Of a stretch of 37,698 bases of DNA, positions 33,520-37,698 are shown piece by piece. Within the stretch, counting starts at the first letter, position 1. The number at the start of each line of letters is the position of its first letter. The position numbers were made by a program, and so were the translations under genes. Below the pieces are notes generated by a model. The model worked only from the letters and a program-made list of their open reading frames with translations, was not told the origin of the DNA and made no database searches. The DNA comes from Bacteroidales bacterium (GTDB taxonomy: Bacteria > Bacteroidota > Bacteroidia > Bacteroidales > UBA3824), in contig JAFXZT010000057.1 in assembly GCA_017541145.1 (NCBI GenBank), positions 1 through 37,698 on the forward strand, read 5' to 3'.

Positions 33520-33902
33520 GTTTTGTTAAATTAAGTATTGTTTGTAATTTTGTATGCAAATATCCGTGTAATCTGCGTAACATAAAAATTAACTTTGCAA
33601 AATCTAAGAAAATCAGGCAATTCCGTTTGATTTTAATTCCGAAACCTGTATTTTTATCATCTTTCCGTTAATAAATACTCAAATTTTATCTACGAAATGT
33701 GTAAAAATTTCTTTTTTCAACAAAAGCCGTTCGGACATTAAAAACATCGAGCCGGTTTTTATTTTTTTTTAACATTTTATTGTATTCAGTTTGCTCACTC
33801 AGAAAGATAAACTGCATAAAAAAACTTAAAATTTTGGTTACACTAAACTATTTTCATATTTTTGAGAGGTAAAAAATAATACGAAAATTATAAAATAAAA
33901 AG
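33520..33902. other. Intergenic region between Spy-like gene and unknown 33903 gene
   Basis: About 380 bp without a supportable gene. It contains the promoter at 33833-33864 for the plus-strand gene. No clear TAnnTTTG for the Spy-like gene was found; the nearest is GATATTTG around 33564-33557. A T-run near 33757-33770 after a weak stem (GCCG...CCGG) is a possible terminator or noise. I see no RNA gene. Confidence 0.5.
33833..33864 (+). promoter_or_regulatory. Promoter for the unknown plus-strand gene
   Basis: TTTG (33833-33836), 20 bp, then TATTTTTG (33857-33864), a full -33/-7 match, 38 bp before ATG 33903. Confidence 0.65.
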
Positions 33903-34472
33903 ATGATAAATTCCGAAAAAGGATATTGTTACAACTCTCTAAATCAGCATCTTGTGTACGCAAAATTTATCGATGCCGACAAAGGAGAATCGGCAATATA
34001 TTACGACGACAAGATGTTAGGTAAACTTCCTAAAGATTTTGTTTGTGACCTTAAACTTTATAAATCAGATCTTTATGTGGTTTATCAAAGAACAATTTTG
34101 AAAGTAACTGATATCGAACACAATGAAATTCCGGATGAAGAATTTACGATTTCGATGCAAGATTATTATTCATACGAAATACCGCAATTGTTTGATTTTA
34201 AGCAAGATAAATTGTATGTCAGTATTGGCGGACGATTTTTTGTTTTAGACGAAAAGTTATCAAAATGGATAGAACTTGCACAATTTTATATTGGCGACCA
34301 CAAACCGAAAATTTTGGATGACGGAACTTTTGTATTTTCAGTCAACTTACAGAAAGATAACGACTTGGAAGGTTTTAAATTATATAATTCCAATATAAAC
34401 GAATTAAAATTTGTAGCATTGAGCGGTCACGGCAAATCTCCTGATCCTCAATTATATGATTCATTTGTTTGA
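33903..34472 (+). CDS. Protein of unknown function
   Basis: A 189-residue cytoplasmic-looking protein without signal peptide. Its pattern of short strands with aromatic residues (HLVYAKFIDADKGESAIYY, LYVVYQRTILKV, KLYVSIGGRFFVLDEK) suggests a beta-propeller-like or repetitive beta fold. No motif is recognised. Coding is supported by the good promoter and a single long frame. A second unknown gene follows after 59 bp, possibly in one transcript. Confidence 0.7.
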   Translation: MINSEKGYCYNSLNQHLVYAKFIDADKGESAIYYDDKMLGKLPKDFVCDLKLYKSDLYVVYQRTILKVTDIEHNEIPDEEFTISMQDYYSYEIPQLFDFKQDKLYVSIGGRFFVLDEKLSKWIELAQFYIGDHKPKILDDGTFVFSVNLQKDNDLEGFKLYNSNINELKFVALSGHGKSPDPQLYDSFV

Positions 34473-34531
34473 TGCCACTGAAACAAATTTTACATCTTTT
34501 TCGTATAAGAAACTGATTATAAAGCTGAATT

Positions 34532-34819
34532 ATGAAAACAAAATTGACACAATATTGCAAATATTACGGCTCAAAGGGTGGATACGAGCGTAATGCAGTT
34601 GCTTATTTTTACGAAAGAAAATGGGTTTCATTGAACGGTGAATTTTCAGTTTCTGAATACAATGATTGCGGACTTTCAGATTTTAACAGTTCTGACGGAG
34701 TTCCGATGTCACTGAAAGCCATGTTGTTAGACAGGTATCTTTCAAGCAATGGCTACAATTCCCATACGATTGAGATGTTTAAATTGTGGTATGTAAATTA
34801 TTACTTGCAATCAATTTAA
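34532..34819 (+). CDS. Small protein of unknown function
   Basis: A 95-residue Tyr- and Ser-rich protein (MKTKLTQYCKYYGSKGGYERN, then YFYERKWVSLNGEFSVSEYND). No signal peptide or known motif. It follows the 189-residue gene by 59 bp and lies 17 bp upstream of the TlpA-like gene, so the three may be co-transcribed. It could be a true small protein or a lineage-specific gene; its composition (few Ala, many aromatic) is unusual. Confidence 0.55.
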   Translation: MKTKLTQYCKYYGSKGGYERNAVAYFYERKWVSLNGEFSVSEYNDCGLSDFNSSDGVPMSLKAMLLDRYLSSNGYNSHTIEMFKLWYVNYYLQSI

Positions 34820-34836
34820 CAGTATACAAAATTTAT

Positions 34837-35946
34837 ATGAAAAAATTTCTAATTTTAATCGGACTATTTTTAGCAAATTTCTCAATATTTGCACAAAACA
34901 AAACACAATTTACAATCAACGGTACATGTGATGGATTGAAAAACGGAGACACCGTATTTCTTGGTTACGTAAGTTCCCGCGGGATTATTACGCTTGATAC
35001 CGCTGTGATTTCCAATGACAAATTTACTTTTACTCCTGAGATTGAAGCTACTACGCTAAGAACTCTTATTGCTGTAGAAAAAGGAATGCCGGTTGCTGCT
35101 ACAGATTTTATAGCAGAAGTTGGCACCAATATCGGAGTAAAACTTATCAAACAATCAAATGTCGGACAAGTATCCGGCTCTTCTGCAACCAATTTGTGGC
35201 GACAACTTACTGATCACGACGATAGTGAAGCCGCAAAGATGGAACCGTTTTGGGGTATCATTGGCGATTCTACCAAAACTTTGGGCATAAGACTTGCCGC
35301 AAAAAGTTCTATTGATTCTATTTCTAAAGGTATTTCAAAATATCACGCACAATTTATTTTGGACAACATCCCATCGGGGCTTAGCGGATTTTTGTTCGGA
35401 TTGTATTATACCGACCTTCCGAAAGATCAGGTTACCGCAATTATGGATGCGATGTCAAAGAAAATGCCTGAAGATCCTTATTATCAACGTGTTTTGGAAA
35501 TGCATCAAGCCGAAGCCGCTACAGCAGTCGGTGCTACTTTTAGAGATATTTCGCTCGTAGATATCAACGGAAATATGCAAAAACTTTCTGATGTTGTAAA
35601 ATCCAACAAACTTGTTCTTCTTGACTTTTGGGCTTCTTGGTGTAAACCTTGTTTGATGGAAATGCCGAATGTAAAAAAAGTGTATCAAGAATTTCATGCG
35701 AAAGGTTTTGAAATTTACGCAGTTTCGCTCGATGAAAATCAAATTGCATGGCAAAATATCGTTCGTAATTATGGAATGAATTGGATTCATGTGTCTGATT
35801 TAAAAGGATGGCAGTCAGCTGGCGGAAAGATTTACAATATCTCAAGCATTCCTGCAACATTTCTGATTGATAATTCAGGTAAAATTATTGCCAAAAACCT
35901 CAGAGGAGCAGAACTTCATAAAAAAGTTTCCTCGATTTTGAACTAA
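34837..35946 (+). CDS. TlpA/AhpC-type thioredoxin-fold protein with N-terminal DUF4369
   Basis: A 369-residue exported thiol-disulphide oxidoreductase. The start is ATG 34837, giving a signal peptide MKKFLILIGLFLANFSIFA followed by Gln. An upstream frame from 34786 would bury the signal. The N-terminal part (about 20-115) is a DUF4369-like beta domain, the middle a helical linker, and the C-terminal thioredoxin fold contains FWASWCKPCLMEM with active-site Cys269 and Cys272. Family members keep periplasmic thiols reduced or serve cytochrome maturation; the target here is unknown. A cis-Pro appears in SSIPATFLID. It is followed after 31 bp by the chagasin-like gene. Confidence 0.92.
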   Translation: MKKFLILIGLFLANFSIFAQNKTQFTINGTCDGLKNGDTVFLGYVSSRGIITLDTAVISNDKFTFTPEIEATTLRTLIAVEKGMPVAATDFIAEVGTNIGVKLIKQSNVGQVSGSSATNLWRQLTDHDDSEAAKMEPFWGIIGDSTKTLGIRLAAKSSIDSISKGISKYHAQFILDNIPSGLSGFLFGLYYTDLPKDQVTAIMDAMSKKMPEDPYYQRVLEMHQAEAATAVGATFRDISLVDINGNMQKLSDVVKSNKLVLLDFWASWCKPCLMEMPNVKKVYQEFHAKGFEIYAVSLDENQIAWQNIVRNYGMNWIHVSDLKGWQSAGGKIYNISSIPATFLIDNSGKIIAKNLRGAELHKKVSSILN

Positions 35947-35977
35947 AAAACTTAATTTAATTTAAACATATCAAATT

Positions 35978-36412
35978 ATGAAACAGTTAGTTTTATCAAT
36001 TTTCTCAATTTTGATTATTATGATGAGTTCATGCGCAATGCCGAAAAAGGCAGCCACAACACCGGATGGCGGTAATCCGTTGACATTCAGTTGTAAAGGC
36101 AGTACAGTAACAGCCGTTTTGGAAGGTAATGCAACAACAGGATGTACATGGAATTACAAAATCAAAGACACAAAAACCGTAAAGTATGTATCTGACGAAT
36201 ACGTTTCAACCCAAGCAGAACAAGGAATTGTTGGTGTTGGCGGAAAACATACTTTCGTATTTGAAGGCATCAAACAAGGTACAACATACGTTATTTTCAA
36301 TTACGGTCAACATTGGAAAAAAGGTCAGGATTTCGGTTCAAGAATCATGATGATAATGGTAGACGCAGAATTGCAAGTAACTGCTGCTGAGGTAAAAATC
36401 AACGAGAAATAA
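35978..36412 (+). CDS. Chagasin-family (I42) protease inhibitor lipoprotein
   Basis: A 144-residue protein with a lipoprotein signal (lipobox MMSSC, Cys19). The I42/chagasin loops are seen: NATTGCTW (the NPTTG loop), GVGGKHTFVFEG (the GxGG loop), and YGQHWKKG in place of the third RP[F/W] loop, with Gln-His instead of Arg-Pro. The family inhibits papain-like cysteine proteases, so it may protect the envelope from host or own peptidases. Activity is uncertain because loop three differs. The gene overlaps the following phosphodiesterase start by one base (TAATG), so they are likely translationally coupled. Confidence 0.82.
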   Translation: MKQLVLSIFSILIIMMSSCAMPKKAATTPDGGNPLTFSCKGSTVTAVLEGNATTGCTWNYKIKDTKTVKYVSDEYVSTQAEQGIVGVGGKHTFVFEGIKQGTTYVIFNYGQHWKKGQDFGSRIMMIMVDAELQVTAAEVKINEK

Positions 36413-36984
36413 TGAAATATTTTATATTTTCGGATATTCACGGCAGTGCTACGGCTTGTGAACGTGCTTTGGAACAATACGCAAAACTTGGCTGTGACAA
36501 AATTATTTGTTTAGGTGACATCTTGTATCACGGACCGAGAAATCCAATTCCGGAAGGTTATGACAACAAAAGATTGTATGATATTCTTAATCCGTTGTCA
36601 GACAAGATAATAGCTTGTCGTGGAAATTGTGATTGTGAGGTTTGTGAAATGGTTTTGAATTTTCCATTGATGTCGGATTATAATTTGATTAATGATAATC
36701 AAACTGTAATTTTTGCAACACACGGACATGTTTATTCACCGCTCAACGAACAGGGAAATCCTGAAGTTTCGGGTTCAAAACCGGCAAGCAAACAAGGTTA
36801 CAACATCTTTTTGTACGGACATACACACGTTCAAGTTCTGAAAAAAGACAACAACGGTAAGATAATTTGTAATCCCGGTTCGATAATATTACCAAAAGGC
36901 GGTTCGCCGATGGGATTTGCGGTTTACGAAGATTCTCACGTTGCACTTTACGATATCAAAGGAAATAAATTATCTGAATTATAA
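36412..36984 (+). CDS. yfcE: YfcE-type metallophosphodiesterase
   Basis: A 190-residue cytoplasmic calcineurin-like phosphoesterase. Metal ligands appear in FSDIHGSATACERAL (Asp8, His10), ICLGDILYHGP, CRGNCD, ATHGH and LYGHTHVQ. The length is typical for MJ0936/YfcE proteins, which hydrolyse artificial phosphodiesters and whose physiological substrate is unknown. The ATG at 36412 overlaps the stop of the chagasin-like gene. A terminator hairpin follows at 37021-37066. Confidence 0.9.
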   Translation: MKYFIFSDIHGSATACERALEQYAKLGCDKIICLGDILYHGPRNPIPEGYDNKRLYDILNPLSDKIIACRGNCDCEVCEMVLNFPLMSDYNLINDNQTVIFATHGHVYSPLNEQGNPEVSGSKPASKQGYNIFLYGHTHVQVLKKDNNGKIICNPGSIILPKGGSPMGFAVYEDSHVALYDIKGNKLSEL

Positions 36985-37020
36985 TTTATTCAAGTTTCGC
37001 ATTTTCATATTTTTACCAAG

Positions 37021-37066
37021 GAAAGCACGGAGTTCTCAGAAAAATTTCGTGCTTTCTGTGTTTTTT
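37021..37066. terminator. Terminator with CACGGAAAGCACGGA-type core
   Basis: GAAAGCACG (37021-37029) pairs with CGTGCTTTC (37048-37056), and a T-run TTTTTT sits at 37061-37066. It ends the yfcE transcript and lies between converging genes. The core GAAAGCACGGAG is shared with the araA terminator loop at 100-158, suggesting one dispersed hairpin family. Confidence 0.75.
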
Positions 37067-37149
37067 AGTCAATCCACCGGATATTAATGAATGAAATTCC
37101 CGTGTTTTGCACGCGACTTAATTTTTGCAAGTTCTATATTACTAAAATC

Positions 37150-37698
37150 TTATCCTTCAATCACTTCCAACTCTACTTCGTGTTTGGATTCAGCCTTGTT
37201 GTAATTAACACCCAAAAGAATTATCTTCTTTGAAAAACCTTTAAGACTTGCAGGATAGTTTTTGCGTTTGATTTGAGCGATTGCTCCGTCGGCGGTTTTG
37301 TCGTATTTGAGCTCCACAACGATTGCTGGGCGCGACGACTTTGGCAACGGTACAAAAACCATATCTGCAAAACCTTTGCCCGTAGGAAGTTCGTGAAAAA
37401 TTTTGTAATCCCTTTCCGCTGCAAAATACGCCATACGGATTGCGCACGCCATAGCCGCTTCGTTGTTGATTCTCTGAACAGAGGACGCATTAGGGCGGTA
37501 ATTATCAAAAGCGTTTGCAATATATTCTGTATCAAGTTTAAGTGTCTTATCCAACAAAGTCAGAGAATTTGCCAACGCCTTTGATAGCCAATCCCAACCC
37601 GCCTTTGCAATAGTATTTCTAAACTCACCAGAAACTTCTGTATTAGGAATCATAACGCGATAAGCTTCAGGATCGTATGATAGATATCCGAGATGAAC
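37150..37698 (-). CDS. AAA-ATPase-like protein with PD-(D/E)XK nuclease (DUF1703), partial
   Basis: The reading frame is open from 37150 (stop) through the right window edge, so the 5' part is missing. The first internal ATG is at 37653, but the residues upstream of it (HLGYLSYDPEAYRV, before IPNTEV) match the family, so that ATG is not the start. The visible end is the C-terminal nuclease domain: LPTGKGFADMVF with the catalytic Asp and AIVVELKYDK with the E-x-K pair. These proteins, abundant in gut Bacteroidetes, have an N-terminal AAA-like ATPase and are often proposed to be transfer- or defence-related, but their role is unknown. Confidence 0.87.
   Translation of the reverse strand, partial: VHLGYLSYDPEAYRVMIPNTEVSGEFRNTIAKAGWDWLSKALANSLTLLDKTLKLDTEYIANAFDNYRPNASSVQRINNEAAMACAIRMAYFAAERDYKIFHELPTGKGFADMVFVPLPKSSRPAIVVELKYDKTADGAIAQIKRKNYPASLKGFSKKIILLGVNYNKAESKHEVELEVIEG

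Noticed and set aside
34786-34836. Upstream start for the TlpA-like gene
   Set aside because: It overlaps the 3' end of the preceding small gene and buries the signal peptide, which begins cleanly at 34837.
37651-37653. ATG 37653 as the start of the nuclease gene
   Set aside because: The upstream residues to the window edge match the family, so the gene is simply truncated by the edge.
1-37698. tRNA genes, prophage, integrase or transposase
   Set aside because: I saw no cloverleaf-like sequence, and no translated frame resembles a recombinase or phage structural protein.

Overview
The window looks like chromosomal DNA of a Bacteroidetes bacterium, most likely an uncultured Bacteroidales from a gut or other plant-fibre habitat. 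The supporting evidence is an AT-rich genome, many intergenic matches to the Bacteroidetes promoter (-33 TTTG, about 20 bp, -7 TAnnTTTG), SusD-era style lipoproteins, an arabinose locus ordered as in Bacteroides (aldose epimerase, Na+/sugar symporter, Nudix-type regulator, araD, araA), the fur-purA pair, and a zapA / 6S RNA / rny block. TGA is used as a stop (for example at 8388-8390), so the code is standard. I see no tRNA, rRNA, CRISPR array, insertion sequence or prophage.

Layout. 1-7343, minus strand: L-arabinose utilisation. A lipoprotein mutarotase, a sodium symporter and a Nudix-fold AraR-like regulator form one probable transcript. After a terminator-like hairpin and a separate promoter come araD, an inserted 23S-IVP-type four-helix-bundle gene bracketed by inverted 8-bp repeat arrays, and araA. 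araB is not in the window. 7840-8893, plus: two overlapping paralogous lipoproteins. 8949-13249, minus: a tight group of a methyl-accepting chemotaxis protein, a GH9 cellulase-like lipoprotein and a TatD hydrolase. 13538-18449, minus: DNA polymerase III alpha and a response regulator fused to a serine-kinase-type ATPase domain. 18697-21305, plus: a small coiled-coil protein, ZapA, 6S RNA and RNase Y. 21359-25966: a thioesterase, two methyltransferases, a secreted unknown, purA and a Fur-family regulator. 26108-32264: a small acidic protein and a very large SF1 helicase with an N-terminal transglutaminase-like region, DUF4011, a Vsr/MTES_1575-like nuclease and DUF3320. 32341-36984: TrmO, a Spy/CpxP-like protein, two unknowns, a TlpA-like thioredoxin lipo/periplasmic protein, a chagasin-family inhibitor lipoprotein and a YfcE-type phosphodiesterase. 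37150-37698: the 3' part of an AAA-ATPase-like/PD-(D/E)XK (DUF1703) gene running off the right edge.

How they work together. The left third imports and isomerises arabinose to xylulose-5-phosphate (apart from the kinase step) under a sugar-sensing Nudix regulator. The GH9 enzyme and the chemoreceptor beside it suggest a plant-polysaccharide lifestyle. The middle is mostly housekeeping: replication, division, RNA decay, purine synthesis and metal regulation. The least ordinary items are the helicase-nuclease giant (defence-type architecture), the mobile-looking S23 gene inside the ara operon, the chemoreceptor-cellulase pairing with an inverted repeat around its promoter, and several candidate operators and hairpins. 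None of these amounts to a proven new system from sequence alone.
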